Source: Aquimarina algiphila
GTDB lineage: Bacteria > Bacteroidota > Bacteroidia > Flavobacteriales > Flavobacteriaceae
Assembly (NCBI RefSeq): GCF_007489275.1
Contig: NZ_VLNR01000011.1
Span: forward strand, 152,146 to 216,145
Direction of reading: 5' to 3'
DNA: 64,000 nucleotides
Every line of letters starts with the position of its first letter. Position 1 is the stretch's first letter. Under the pieces are notes generated by a model. That model did no database searches, was not told the DNA's origin, and worked only from the letters and a program-made list of their open reading frames with translations. The position numbers and the translations under genes were made by a program. This document shows, piece by piece, positions 19,415 to 28,590 of the stretch.

Positions 19415-19744
19415 ATGACTATAGGTGAACATATTTTGATTTTAAGGAAGAAGCATAACCTTTCACAATCTGCGTTAGGTAAAAAAGTAGATACTTCTGG
19501 CGATATTATTGGACGTTATGAACGTGATATTATGATGCCATCTATTGAAGTGATTATGAAGATTGCTGATGCGCTTAATGTCTCTATTGATTTCCTTGTT
19601 GGCAAAACAACTTTAGAACTTGACAGTAATGTACTTAAAAGAGTGGAAGAAGTCTCTAAACTTAACGATGAAGAAAAAGATAAAATCTTTATGGTTATTG
19701 ATGCGCTAATTCTTGATTTTAAAGCTAAAAGAGCGTATTCATAA
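19415..19744 (+). CDS. XRE-family helix-turn-helix regulator
   Basis: Protein of 109 residues. Residues 5-60 are a standard HTH_3 domain: ILILRKKHNLSQSALGKKVD, TSGDIIGRYERDIMMPSIEV and KIADALNVSIDFLVG. The tail is an acidic/basic helix (NDEEKDKIFMVIDALILDFK), as in many phage- and plasmid-type repressors. A perfect palindrome just before the start suggests autoregulation. It is followed after 13 bases by a small acidic protein gene in the same direction, so the pair is likely one transcript. It may regulate that gene; toxin-antitoxin or immunity regulation is possible but not shown. Confidence 0.88.
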   Translation: MTIGEHILILRKKHNLSQSALGKKVDTSGDIIGRYERDIMMPSIEVIMKIADALNVSIDFLVGKTTLELDSNVLKRVEEVSKLNDEEKDKIFMVIDALILDFKAKRAYS

Positions 19745-19757
19745 AAAATATTAGTTC

Positions 19758-20192
19758 ATGCAAAATAAGAATAATGAAGAAGATATAAAAAAAGCTATAA
19801 ACCTAATAATAGAAAATGATGTTGAGTATGACGATTTAATAGAGTTTTTTATAGATAATGATATTGACTATAAAATTGTTGAAGATTTGTTTATATTCTT
19901 ACCTATTATATTCTGTAGAATTATGCTACCTCAGGTTAATTTTCCTGATACTTTTATAGAAATGAAAGATAATAACGAAACTAGAAAAGTATTCAAATCA
20001 ATGCCTATTTATAATTTAATTTACAAAACGGTAGAAGAGTATATTAAAATGCTTTCTGGTCAAGATATAATAAAAATAGCTGGGTTGAGTGCTGAATTTA
20101 AGGTAATAAGTGACCTTTTAATAAAAGAAGGTGAAGACGATGAAAACCTATTAAAAGAAATAAAATTAACAGAGATGGTCATAAATAGATAA
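19758..20192 (+). CDS. Small acidic helical protein, family unknown; candidate immunity protein
   Basis: Protein of 144 residues, strongly acidic and mainly helical (KNNEEDIKKAINLIIENDVE, DLIEFFIDNDIDYKIVEDLF, GEDDENLLKEIKL). No family recognised. It is cotranscribed with the XRE regulator and converges on the Rhs gene whose tail encodes a deaminase-like toxin tip, with only a shared terminator between them. Acidic cytoplasmic proteins of this size are common as immunity proteins for nucleic-acid-acting Rhs toxins, and there is no same-strand gene after this Rhs gene. The assignment is inference from position and composition. Confidence 0.6.
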   Translation: MQNKNNEEDIKKAINLIIENDVEYDDLIEFFIDNDIDYKIVEDLFIFLPIIFCRIMLPQVNFPDTFIEMKDNNETRKVFKSMPIYNLIYKTVEEYIKMLSGQDIIKIAGLSAEFKVISDLLIKEGEDDENLLKEIKLTEMVINR

Positions 20193-20208
20193 AATGTTAA
20201 CCATTAAT

Positions 20209-20246
20209 AAAAAAGACAGAACCAGTTTAAGTTCTGTCTTTTTTAT
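20209..20246. terminator. Bidirectional intrinsic terminator
   Basis: Arms AAAAAAGACAGAAC and GTTCTGTCTTTTTT flank an 8-base loop, giving A- and T-runs on both sides. It serves both the plus-strand XRE unit and the minus-strand Rhs gene that converge here. Confidence 0.9.
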
Positions 20247-20263
20247 TTAGAGTAAGTTTATCA

Positions 20264-23200
20264 TCAATTATCTAACTGTGGAAAAACTTTTTTACAATTA
20301 TCACAAGGTGGAACAACTTTTCCTGTTCTCGGTCTAATTGCTTTTGTAAATCGTATTTGAGAAGGTATTGCATCTTGATGTTTTATTAAAAGCTCTGTCG
20401 CTACCTTAAATTCTGCACAACATCCAACAGGGCTTTTAGTTCCTGGATTTACTGCTCCTACACCTCCTGCTTTTTCTGCTGCTTTAAGTAAAGATGCAGG
20501 TATATCACCTGTTGCTGATGCTTTACCAGCTCCCATTATAGACGTGCTCCCTTTTAGTTCCCCACCAATAATGGTACTAACTTTCTTGCTAGTGTTTGAT
20601 GCTACAGTTTTCACCTCTGTTTGTAAAGCACTGCTTGCGAGTTTAGTTTCAGCGCTACTTGCAAGACTAGACCCTCTTCCTGCAGGCGATAATGCTACCA
20701 TTCCGTTCATTATCACTTGTCCTTGTGCCATAACATTGCCATCAGCTGCTTTTGAGATAGTTTCTCCGCCTAACAATTTATATGCAGCATCACCAAAATA
20801 GTTTCCTGTGATATTCTTGGTCGGCCCTGAACTTGTGGGCGTCATATCCAAATGGGTATTCATATCGCCACCACGTGGCTGCCCCATTAAACCATACCAA
20901 AACTTATCCTTAATCCATCCAAAAAGCTCTGCTCCCTCCAGTTCAATACCCATTCCAAGTTTGTTTTCTTGGAACGCATATGTAGAGTTATAAGCATAAT
21001 CTTCTGCTAATGGGTCAACTTGCCAAAATCTACCAATTGCTGGGTCACTAACACGGTATTTCCATTCGTGGGTATTTAATCCTAAATCATCTGTAAATTC
21101 TTGTCCTTGATAAGTCTTCAAATCATTCTTTACGCCTTGGATAACATTGTTATATCCACGATGCTCTAATCCAAATGGATAGTAATTTTGCTCTCTCCTT
21201 ATCTCGGAAGAGGCGTCTATGCTACCATCATTATTGTCATCTGCATAAGTTAATCTCGTATTTCCCCATATATCCTTATATTGATATACATAATCAAAAC
21301 TACCATTAGTATTAGGTTCTACATACCCTTCAGAGTGTTTAAAGAATTGTAAATCTGGTCCTTCATAGACATAGCCACCATCGTAATGTGTAAATACTCC
21401 GTTTACCGATTTGGTTAATTTTGTTCCGGTAGCATCATAAGTATATCGAATTTGTTTCCCATTAATGGTAACCACAGTGGGTAAATTTAGATGATTATAA
21501 CGTATGCCGGTAATGCCTTTATTACGATCAACAGTCATGTTTCCATTGACATCATATACATAGTCATTACCAGTATTCGTTCCATCTTTAAAACCGTAAT
21601 TGTCATTACCCGTGTCTACTACTTTCGATAATCTATTACCTTGATCATAGGTATAGTATAAACGATCCATATTGGCAAAACTTACCCCATTTTGCCACCC
21701 ACTACGTGTTAATCCTAGAATATTACCATTTTTATCATAGTTCACGGAACTCAAATTATATTTACCTGTGTTATGAATTCCTTTGGTGATTCTATCTAAT
21801 GCATCGTAGATGTAGGAATATTGCCTTTTGATATTGTCGTTAGCAGTTTTCCATAGGGTTTGTGAGATGTTACCATTATATAATGGAGTAGTTCCATTAT
21901 TAGCCGTATCATAATTAATCCCAAAAGCAAACAGGTCCTCTTCTAATGCTTTTTTAGGGTCATTAATCTGTTTTAGCCACCCTCTTACATTATACGCATA
22001 ATCGATGGTTTGTAAACTTTTTCTTTTTGGATTAATAAGAGTAAAGTTTTTTATCCTGCTTCCGGTATGATACAATGATGCATCTCCTATCAGGTTACCA
22101 CTTGATGGTATTGTAGATGTATAAAATACTGCATCATTCTTTTTATACACAATAGTAGTCCCTATTCTTTCTACGGAAAGAATATCTCCTATTTTATAGT
22201 TAAGATTTAAATTCCCTTTAGTGATTCCTTTTTCTCGTACCTGAACTTTTCCTGAGGACATTGTATAAATAGCATAATCAATGCTTCTGAAATTAACATT
22301 TTTATCTTCTTTTGATATCCCTACCATGAGGTCTTTATTGGTATGTACCACCTGAAAAGCTACTGCACCATTACCTTGTATAGCTAGTTTAGATGCAAAA
22401 CCAGCATTCCAAGCATTTTGAGGGATTGTTTTTTTTATCGTATGATTCAGTTCAATCATAACGTTAATAAGATTGGTGATACTACTACCAGTGGATCCCC
22501 CAACCTCCTTTTTTGTTAGCATACCCATTTCGTCATAAGTATTATTAACGATCAGTTCTTCAGGTTGTTCATTGATTGTTTGGTTTTGGATTAATAATCG
22601 GCCCATGTGGTCATAGGTGAACTTGTCTTTAGTAAGAATAGGTGTTGCTTGTAAGCGTTTATGGCTTGTGGTACTTTCCAGTACTTTATCAGTAAAATCT
22701 AGTTTATTACTAATACTATTGGTAGTGCCTAGATATTCATTATAACTATAACCATAAACTAAACGTGCCTTTTTATCATAATAGTTTACAGAAGTAATCC
22801 ATTTATTAGTTCCTAATACACGAGTTTTGCTCCCTGTAGACAAGGTTTTAACATCAGTTTTTATTGCCTGCCCATACACTTGACTTGGTTTCGCGCCACC
22901 AGCTAAGTCAAAATTATAATCATCATAATAGCTAATCGTCATCAAGTTATAAATGTTCTTTGGCTCGGCATTGTTGCTGTAATACAGTTTAAACCCAGTT
23001 CCACCTAAATTAAGTGGGTTGATTACACGTTGTTCAAATACAGGAGCTGTACTGTTATTGTATAACGTCTGCATGGTTGTTCGATCTCTATTGTCGGCAA
23101 AAATACCAGTATAGGCAACTCGCCCAAATATATCGTATTTAGTAAATGTCCATTCTTTTGGAATCTGTCTACGTTGCCTAGCATCTTGCATGAGAACAGG

Positions 23201-24547
23201 GCGGTCAAGACGATCATAAACGATGTATTCCCTTCCTTTACCGGACACTTTTTTCTCGACTAGACGATTTTTTGTATCATATTTATATTGATAACAGAGT
23301 TCGGCAAGTTCATCCTGACTAATTCCATTTTCGATGTTGACTTTAGGAGGAATTACATAGCTTAAATTATCATAATCATCATATACATAATAGGTGTCAT
23401 GGGAAATGTTTTTATTATACGTTCGTTTTAAGATAAGCCTATCATTCATATCTATAAACTCTTCTGTGGTATTATCTTTATCAAATTCTTGTTCAGGCTG
23501 CCAATTTTCGTTGTAAGTGATATTTTTATACAGTTTATCTACATGATAATATCCATTATGGATAAGACTAGGTTTTTCTTTATCTTCATTATCAAATTTT
23601 ATCTCGAATAAAGCTACTTCATTTTGGGTGTTAAAAGCATATTCGTGCCTAATTGTATGATTTTTTGAAATTCTTTTCGCATAGTCCTGCCTACCTTTTA
23701 TAACAGGTAAGTTAATATTCAGATCTACAGATAACCTCTCTGCTTTTAAAGAACCACGATTAAATGTGCGATAAAACTCTAAATAATTATTACGTATTCT
23801 TGCTCTAACGGTTAATCTCCTAACCCCTCGACTAATACGTATGATTGTACCAAGTTCTGTATCTGGTAATGATGTAGGAGAGGAATTAATTTGTTTGATG
23901 CGGCCTAATTTGATATCACCACTTGAGGCCCATCCGCCATCAAACTTAAAATGTAAAATGTTGTTTTCAATTTTAATAAAACCACTACCACCACCAGAAC
24001 TAGTAGTACAAATATCACTTAAACGTAAGGGTATATTGAGATCATCATAAACTATTCTGTCCCTTGTGATTGTTTTAAGTGATACTTGATTAGGATCATA
24101 TTTCCAACTGCTTCCGGGGGCTGCTTCTTCTAGAACTCTCTGCAATGGGGAAGCTTCATAGATGGTCTCATTATATGGATTTAATGTTTGCTCATATTTT
24201 TCGGTATTATAAAAACTTAAATTATCGTCAATTGGGTTTGGGTATATTAACCCAAGTTGAGTTTCTGAAGAACTATACGATAAATACGCCTTAGGATTGT
24301 TACCATATGCATCATAAACATACGGAGTGATAACATCTTGGTGATTGCCACCTGCGCGCACAAGTACTTGCTGAGAAACTCTACCTAATCCATCATGATA
24401 GGTTACTTCTTCTATTTTATCATCTGGTTGAACATTACCGTCAGTAGTTGCTACATGATACTTTGTAGTTTTTATATAGTTTTCTGTTTGGGTCTGCCCA
24501 AAGACTAATACAGGCAAAAACACCAACAATAAGAAAAAATTTTTCAT
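20264..24547 (-). CDS. Secreted Rhs-repeat protein with C-terminal nucleic-acid-deaminase-like toxin tip
   Basis: Protein of 1427 residues with a signal peptide (FFLLLVFLPVLVFGQTQ). It has a DUF6443-like start (EEVTYHDGLGRVSQQV), YD repeats and the Rhs core (YPFGLEHRGYNN, DPAIGRFWQVDPLAEDYAYN). The last 60 residues hold CAEFKVATELL (Cys1377, Glu1379) and PPCDNCKK (Cys1415, Cys1418). The [H/C]xE plus PCxxC pair is the zinc and catalytic signature of the cytidine-deaminase-like fold; the CAE form resembles YwqJ-type toxin deaminases. Compared with the paralogue at 7489, it carries two extra blocks, near residues 165-280 and 686-841, the latter beta-rich and lectin-like. Three bases separate it from the upstream partner gene. 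The presumed action is base deamination in a target cell. Confidence 0.85.
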   Translation of the reverse strand: MKNFFLLLVFLPVLVFGQTQTENYIKTTKYHVATTDGNVQPDDKIEEVTYHDGLGRVSQQVLVRAGGNHQDVITPYVYDAYGNNPKAYLSYSSSETQLGLIYPNPIDDNLSFYNTEKYEQTLNPYNETIYEASPLQRVLEEAAPGSSWKYDPNQVSLKTITRDRIVYDDLNIPLRLSDICTTSSGGGSGFIKIENNILHFKFDGGWASSGDIKLGRIKQINSSPTSLPDTELGTIIRISRGVRRLTVRARIRNNYLEFYRTFNRGSLKAERLSVDLNINLPVIKGRQDYAKRISKNHTIRHEYAFNTQNEVALFEIKFDNEDKEKPSLIHNGYYHVDKLYKNITYNENWQPEQEFDKDNTTEEFIDMNDRLILKRTYNKNISHDTYYVYDDYDNLSYVIPPKVNIENGISQDELAELCYQYKYDTKNRLVEKKVSGKGREYIVYDRLDRPVLMQDARQRRQIPKEWTFTKYDIFGRVAYTGIFADNRDRTTMQTLYNNSTAPVFEQRVINPLNLGGTGFKLYYSNNAEPKNIYNLMTISYYDDYNFDLAGGAKPSQVYGQAIKTDVKTLSTGSKTRVLGTNKWITSVNYYDKKARLVYGYSYNEYLGTTNSISNKLDFTDKVLESTTSHKRLQATPILTKDKFTYDHMGRLLIQNQTINEQPEELIVNNTYDEMGMLTKKEVGGSTGSSITNLINVMIELNHTIKKTIPQNAWNAGFASKLAIQGNGAVAFQVVHTNKDLMVGISKEDKNVNFRSIDYAIYTMSSGKVQVREKGITKGNLNLNYKIGDILSVERIGTTIVYKKNDAVFYTSTIPSSGNLIGDASLYHTGSRIKNFTLINPKRKSLQTIDYAYNVRGWLKQINDPKKALEEDLFAFGINYDTANNGTTPLYNGNISQTLWKTANDNIKRQYSYIYDALDRITKGIHNTGKYNLSSVNYDKNGNILGLTRSGWQNGVSFANMDRLYYTYDQGNRLSKVVDTGNDNYGFKDGTNTGNDYVYDVNGNMTVDRNKGITGIRYNHLNLPTVVTINGKQIRYTYDATGTKLTKSVNGVFTHYDGGYVYEGPDLQFFKHSEGYVEPNTNGSFDYVYQYKDIWGNTRLTYADDNNDGSIDASSEIRREQNYYPFGLEHRGYNNVIQGVKNDLKTYQGQEFTDDLGLNTHEWKYRVSDPAIGRFWQVDPLAEDYAYNSTYAFQENKLGMGIELEGAELFGWIKDKFWYGLMGQPRGGDMNTHLDMTPTSSGPTKNITGNYFGDAAYKLLGGETISKAADGNVMAQGQVIMNGMVALSPAGRGSSLASSAETKLASSALQTEVKTVASNTSKKVSTIIGGELKGSTSIMGAGKASATGDIPASLLKAAEKAGGVGAVNPGTKSPVGCCAEFKVATELLIKHQDAIPSQIRFTKAIRPRTGKVVPPCDNCKKVFPQLDN

Positions 24548-24550
24548 TTG

Positions 24551-27500
24551 CTATTCGTTATTTGATATGTTAAAGTGATATTCACTTTTCGTGATTAGAT
24601 TTCCTTCTGAGTCCTTGGTTTCTTTTAATCGATTAAATAGATCATACTCATAGGATACCAGATTGCCTTTAGGATCTTTAATACTTGTGATTCCTATTAA
24701 TGGTTTATGTAGATATGTAGTGATATGACATGTTTTGTCATAAGTTTGAATAGTAGTACGAAATTTATCTAACCAATCTTCAAGGATTTGGTTATCAGCA
24801 GGTTTGTTAGATATGTCTTTTAAGAAAAATAATCGTTTCCCATGTTCAGCCAAGAAACGGGCCTCTATTTCTTTATAGGATAATTTTCCTTCAATCTTAA
24901 TAATAGGAAGTTGGTCATTATATCCCCATATATATACAGCTTTAGGAGTATCTTTAAACCTATAGGTTTCTCTAACATTTCCCTTAGTATTGTAACGAAA
25001 TACACTTTGATCTTTTAAATGATCTTTGTTTATTCCGCGTTGAATTTTTTTGATTCTAACAGATCCAGGCGATCTTTCATCATATACGTTTCTTGTCACT
25101 CCGATAACATTATCTTCTTTTCGATTTTCAATAAAAACAGGTTGGATACGATTTTGTTCTTTTAAACGAAAAACTGCACTTCTCTCTGATGGTAATAGAT
25201 TATCTGTAGGGAAAGTATCTCCCGGATAATAGGCTAATGTTTCTCTTTTTTTTCTGTCACTGCCCTGTGACATCATATGGGTGGTCTGCATATGCGAAGC
25301 ACTGTTTTTTTGATATGTAACTTCGTTGAGTATATGATCAGGAGTATCAGAACCAAATGTTTTAATAGTACGCTTTTTTATGTAAGGGAAATAACTTTGA
25401 ATCTGACTCACATTATAGAATTTGGCCGTTTGATGAGGAAATGGTGGAACAAGATTTCGTAAATCAGGATGCCAGATTCTTGTAGTATTTGCAAGAAATT
25501 CATTTTCAACGGTTAAGATGTTTTGTTCAATTTGATTATGATATCGTGGGTTTTCTTCATAGTCAATGTACTCAGCTCTAATTATTCTGCCATTTTCATC
25601 ATAATCACTCTTCTCTTTTAGTAATCCTCGTAAAGGATCTTTAGATATATGTACTATATCATGGTGAGGATCAACGGCACTTTCAGATCTAAATGGAGAT
25701 AAAAATCGTTGCCCTTGCTCATCTGGATTATCTTCGGGATTTGTAAATTCATATACACTTTTACCTAAGCCTGGTGTACTTACAGTTACCTCTTGGTAAC
25801 CTACCCAACCACCTTTAGTTTTAAGTAGAGGATAAATAGATTGAGCACTTTTTCTGATATAAAAGTAGCGTTCTATAAATTTATTGTCATAATCAAAAGA
25901 TGTCAAATACGCATCTCTTTGAAAGTTATGATACCAGTTACTATCTACAAAATTAACACTGCTGCCTGATGAAAACCCTGGTCTTCCATAAATGTAATTT
26001 TTGATTATTTTTTTTGAATCTGTACTGGATGTAGCTGTAATCGTTTTTTTAACTCGTAAACCGCCTATATTATGATCTAATCTTAAGTCTTTATCTTTGT
26101 ATTTGTTTATTTCATATTCGATTTCATTATATCCCCCGGTAGGGTATATAATCTTTTTTAGCATTGCTACTTTCGTACGGTTTTCGTCAGGTTCTCGATT
26201 AGCACCCGGAAAATTTATTCCTTTTCTACGACTAGTTGGGATTAATGTATTGGCTGTGTTCGCATTAAAATATCCCCAATAATCTTGTTGATTAGATTCA
26301 TAAGAAGGTAACTTCATATGTTCATGATATTCAAACTTATGCTGTTTTTTTTCATCACCTGTCGTGGCAATTTCAGAAAAACTGAGTAGTTTAAGTCTTG
26401 AACTTTTTTGTAAGTTTTGATAAGGAAGTGCTATGAAATAGTCATAAGTAAACCCAAATTTTTTAACGGTACGATTATCATTATTTGAAATAAGAATTTG
26501 CTCTAAAGCGAAATTTCCCGGAAGATCGCTTCGTTCTTCTGTACTGTATTTAAAGGTTACATTTCCATTACCAAAAGTAATTTTACTGATATATTTAGGA
26601 TTTTTAATGATTCTTAAATTTGGAATCCAATAAGAGGCATTTGTGTTGGCATAAATGTCATATAATGTACCCGTAGGTTGATCAACAAAAGAAGTAGTTC
26701 TGCTATAAGGCCTTTCTGGTCCATCACAGTAATTAGGAAGAGTTCTCTCAAGTTCTTCGTATTGATCTTTATATGTTTTAATATAATGCATTCGTTGTTC
26801 GGTATTTTTGAACTCTTCAATTGGCTCTTGGTCTTTGTAGGTAACTACAATTTCTGTTTTAAATCGTGAAGAAGTGATCTTTGAGGGATACCAGGTATTA
26901 ATCAAATGGTTTTTATCTCGTGGGTTTTTAAGATTAAAATTGCGTTGCCATTGTCTATAGTTTGGTCTGTTCATAAACTCCTCTTTTGTTTCTTTTGGAC
27001 CTGCAACAGCTCCTACAGAAGCGTGAGGCATATAATTTTCGGTAGTTTCGGTATATGCATCTGTATGAGGAAAAGAATAGGTAATCCCATTGGGAGTAGT
27101 AATACCCCATTCTGGATTTATAGGATGCGCCTTAGGGCCAATTGCTGGTGTAATAACAACATCTGTACTTCCCGAAATAATAACCGGATTACCATTACGG
27201 TCTAAAACAAACGATCCCGAAGTAGCCGGAATCTGATAATAAAAAATATCAGGTTGCGTATCCATTATTCTCTGGAAATGATATTCTATTTGGGGATAAA
27301 GGGAGCTACTTGGTCGTGAAGGAACAGAGCTCAAAGCTATCAAATGGAACTTCTCTTCACTAGGAATACAAGTATTATTATTGTAGCTCCTGTTTTTAAC
27401 CATTTTTACATAATCATCTATAATGTAGTCATCGATAATATCAACCAAAATGAGGGGCCTAAATTTTAAATTGTTAAACCTGCCATAGTTGATACGAATT

Positions 27501-27991
27501 TTATCTCCACGATCGTTGGTTCCGTAGATATCCTCATCAGGATTGCCTTTTACTTGTCTTTTGATATAACCAAGAGTGTTTAAACGCCAACCAAGCCCGA
27601 TATCGCTCGCTTTTTCATCTACCAGAATACCGTCTTTTTTATAGCTTAAGGATATTGGGATTTGAAGATCATTGTCTTTAACAGTATATACGGGTATTTT
27701 TATGTTGACCATTCCTGTATAGAGGTCTACCAATTCTTGATTAGAATAATCATTAAACCCGGTTAGCGAAGGATTGGTTAGATAATCGTTAGGATTATCA
27801 TTGCCAGGTAGTATTAACTTTTGCGAGTATGTCTGAAATGAGCAAATAAAGAGTACTAATAGTATTGCTTTTTTGGGCAAGAGTATTATTATTGTAGTAC
27901 TTAAGCGCCCGTTCCTTTTTTTAACTATGCTCTCTGCAAAAGAGTTAAGGAAATAATGGAGATACTTCCGAATAAAAGATTTCTGTTTCAT
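24551..27991 (-). CDS. Secreted Rhs/YD-repeat protein, N-terminal half of the second Rhs pair
   Basis: Protein of 1146 residues. The signal-like hydrophobic segment (KKAILLVLFICSFQTYSQ) begins only at about residue 40, so an internal start is possible, but no Met lies close before it and 27991 is kept. The mature start resembles the paralogue at 13389-16673: LQIPISLSYKKDGILVDEKA and IGLGWRLNTLGYIKRQVKG. The C-terminal part has IWGYNDQLPIIKI and LIGITSIKDPKGNLVSYEYD. It ends three bases before the ATG of the deaminase-tipped Rhs gene and must be cotranscribed with it. I infer that it supplies the N-terminal shell of a split Rhs capsule. Confidence 0.85.
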   Translation of the reverse strand: MKQKSFIRKYLHYFLNSFAESIVKKRNGRLSTTIIILLPKKAILLVLFICSFQTYSQKLILPGNDNPNDYLTNPSLTGFNDYSNQELVDLYTGMVNIKIPVYTVKDNDLQIPISLSYKKDGILVDEKASDIGLGWRLNTLGYIKRQVKGNPDEDIYGTNDRGDKIRINYGRFNNLKFRPLILVDIIDDYIIDDYVKMVKNRSYNNNTCIPSEEKFHLIALSSVPSRPSSSLYPQIEYHFQRIMDTQPDIFYYQIPATSGSFVLDRNGNPVIISGSTDVVITPAIGPKAHPINPEWGITTPNGITYSFPHTDAYTETTENYMPHASVGAVAGPKETKEEFMNRPNYRQWQRNFNLKNPRDKNHLINTWYPSKITSSRFKTEIVVTYKDQEPIEEFKNTEQRMHYIKTYKDQYEELERTLPNYCDGPERPYSRTTSFVDQPTGTLYDIYANTNASYWIPNLRIIKNPKYISKITFGNGNVTFKYSTEERSDLPGNFALEQILISNNDNRTVKKFGFTYDYFIALPYQNLQKSSRLKLLSFSEIATTGDEKKQHKFEYHEHMKLPSYESNQQDYWGYFNANTANTLIPTSRRKGINFPGANREPDENRTKVAMLKKIIYPTGGYNEIEYEINKYKDKDLRLDHNIGGLRVKKTITATSSTDSKKIIKNYIYGRPGFSSGSSVNFVDSNWYHNFQRDAYLTSFDYDNKFIERYFYIRKSAQSIYPLLKTKGGWVGYQEVTVSTPGLGKSVYEFTNPEDNPDEQGQRFLSPFRSESAVDPHHDIVHISKDPLRGLLKEKSDYDENGRIIRAEYIDYEENPRYHNQIEQNILTVENEFLANTTRIWHPDLRNLVPPFPHQTAKFYNVSQIQSYFPYIKKRTIKTFGSDTPDHILNEVTYQKNSASHMQTTHMMSQGSDRKKRETLAYYPGDTFPTDNLLPSERSAVFRLKEQNRIQPVFIENRKEDNVIGVTRNVYDERSPGSVRIKKIQRGINKDHLKDQSVFRYNTKGNVRETYRFKDTPKAVYIWGYNDQLPIIKIEGKLSYKEIEARFLAEHGKRLFFLKDISNKPADNQILEDWLDKFRTTIQTYDKTCHITTYLHKPLIGITSIKDPKGNLVSYEYDLFNRLKETKDSEGNLITKSEYHFNISNNE

Positions 27992-28118
27992 TTTAAGACT
28001 GATTTATATATTTTTAGTAATTGAACAGCCTTTATGTATTAAGTCTAAAAAATGTTACCCCTTGGTTATCTATTTTTTTAGACAAAGGAGCGAGTAGTTA
28101 AAACACTGAATCAAAAAC

Positions 28119-28279
28119 ACTGGAAATCCAGTAAAAAAGACTCGGTATCGAGTATAAAACACTCGAATTTGAACCAAAAACACTGGAAATCGAGTGAAAA
28201 ACATTCAAATTCGAGTCAAAAAGACTCAAATTAGAGTATAAAAGATTCGATTATCAGTAAAAAATACTCAGGATTGAAT
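28119..28279. repeat. Tandem array of 21-bp imperfect palindromes
   Basis: Eight units repeat with exact 21-base spacing (starts 28119, 28140, 28161, 28182, 28203, 28224, 28245, 28266). Each is a 14-base dyad of the form ACTSR-4N-YSAGT (for example ACTGGAAATCCAGT, ACTCGGTATCGAGT, ACTCAAATTAGAGT) followed by a 7-base A-rich linker. A shortened unit precedes it at 28105. Arms vary from unit to unit while often keeping base pairing. It lies upstream of the second Rhs operon. On the minus strand each dyad is followed by a T-run. It is non-coding as far as can be seen. Confidence 0.85.
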
Positions 28280-28369
28280 ATATTTTATCTAAATACATGA
28301 CAAAAAAACTGTGTATTGATTTAATACTCTTGTTTTTTAATACAGTATGATACGTATTCTTTGTTTTTT

Positions 28370-28471
28370 GTCACCCCAGCCCTTCCACTACGTTCTGGAT
28401 AAACTATAGGCTGGGATCTACTTCGGCATAGTGCAATTCATAAATGGATTCCGTTCTTCAACGGAATGACA
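28370..28471. repeat. REP-like intergenic inverted repeat
   Basis: Starts TGTCACCCCAGCCC and ends ATTCCGTTCTTCAACGGAATGACA, with an inner hairpin ATTCCGTT-CTTC-AACGGAAT. The GTCA...TGAC ends and local higher G+C match other intergenic repeats in this window (29150-29235, 45900-45920). Probably a dispersed short palindromic element. Confidence 0.6.
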
Positions 28472-28531
28472 AATAAACTCATTTCTATATCCTTTTACAT
28501 TTTTATTATTTACTTAGATAGTATACTCAAC

Positions 28532-28570
28532 AAAAAACCCGAGAGGTTCTTAATAGAACCATTCGGGTTA
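28532..28570 (-). terminator. Intrinsic terminator
   Basis: AACCCGA-GAGGTTCT-TAAT-AGAACC-AT-TCGGGTT forms a long stem with one small internal loop. The A-run on the left gives a T-run on the minus strand, so it terminates the minus-strand gene ending at 28591. Confidence 0.85.
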
Positions 28571-28590
28571 ATAAGGAATAATATGAAGGT

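Noticed and set aside
28105..28279. CRISPR array or heptapeptide-repeat gene
   Set aside because: The 21-base units have no spacers of constant length. A plus-strand frame (28082-28237) is open with seven-residue periodicity but has no start codon and ends within the array, so it is a consequence of the period.
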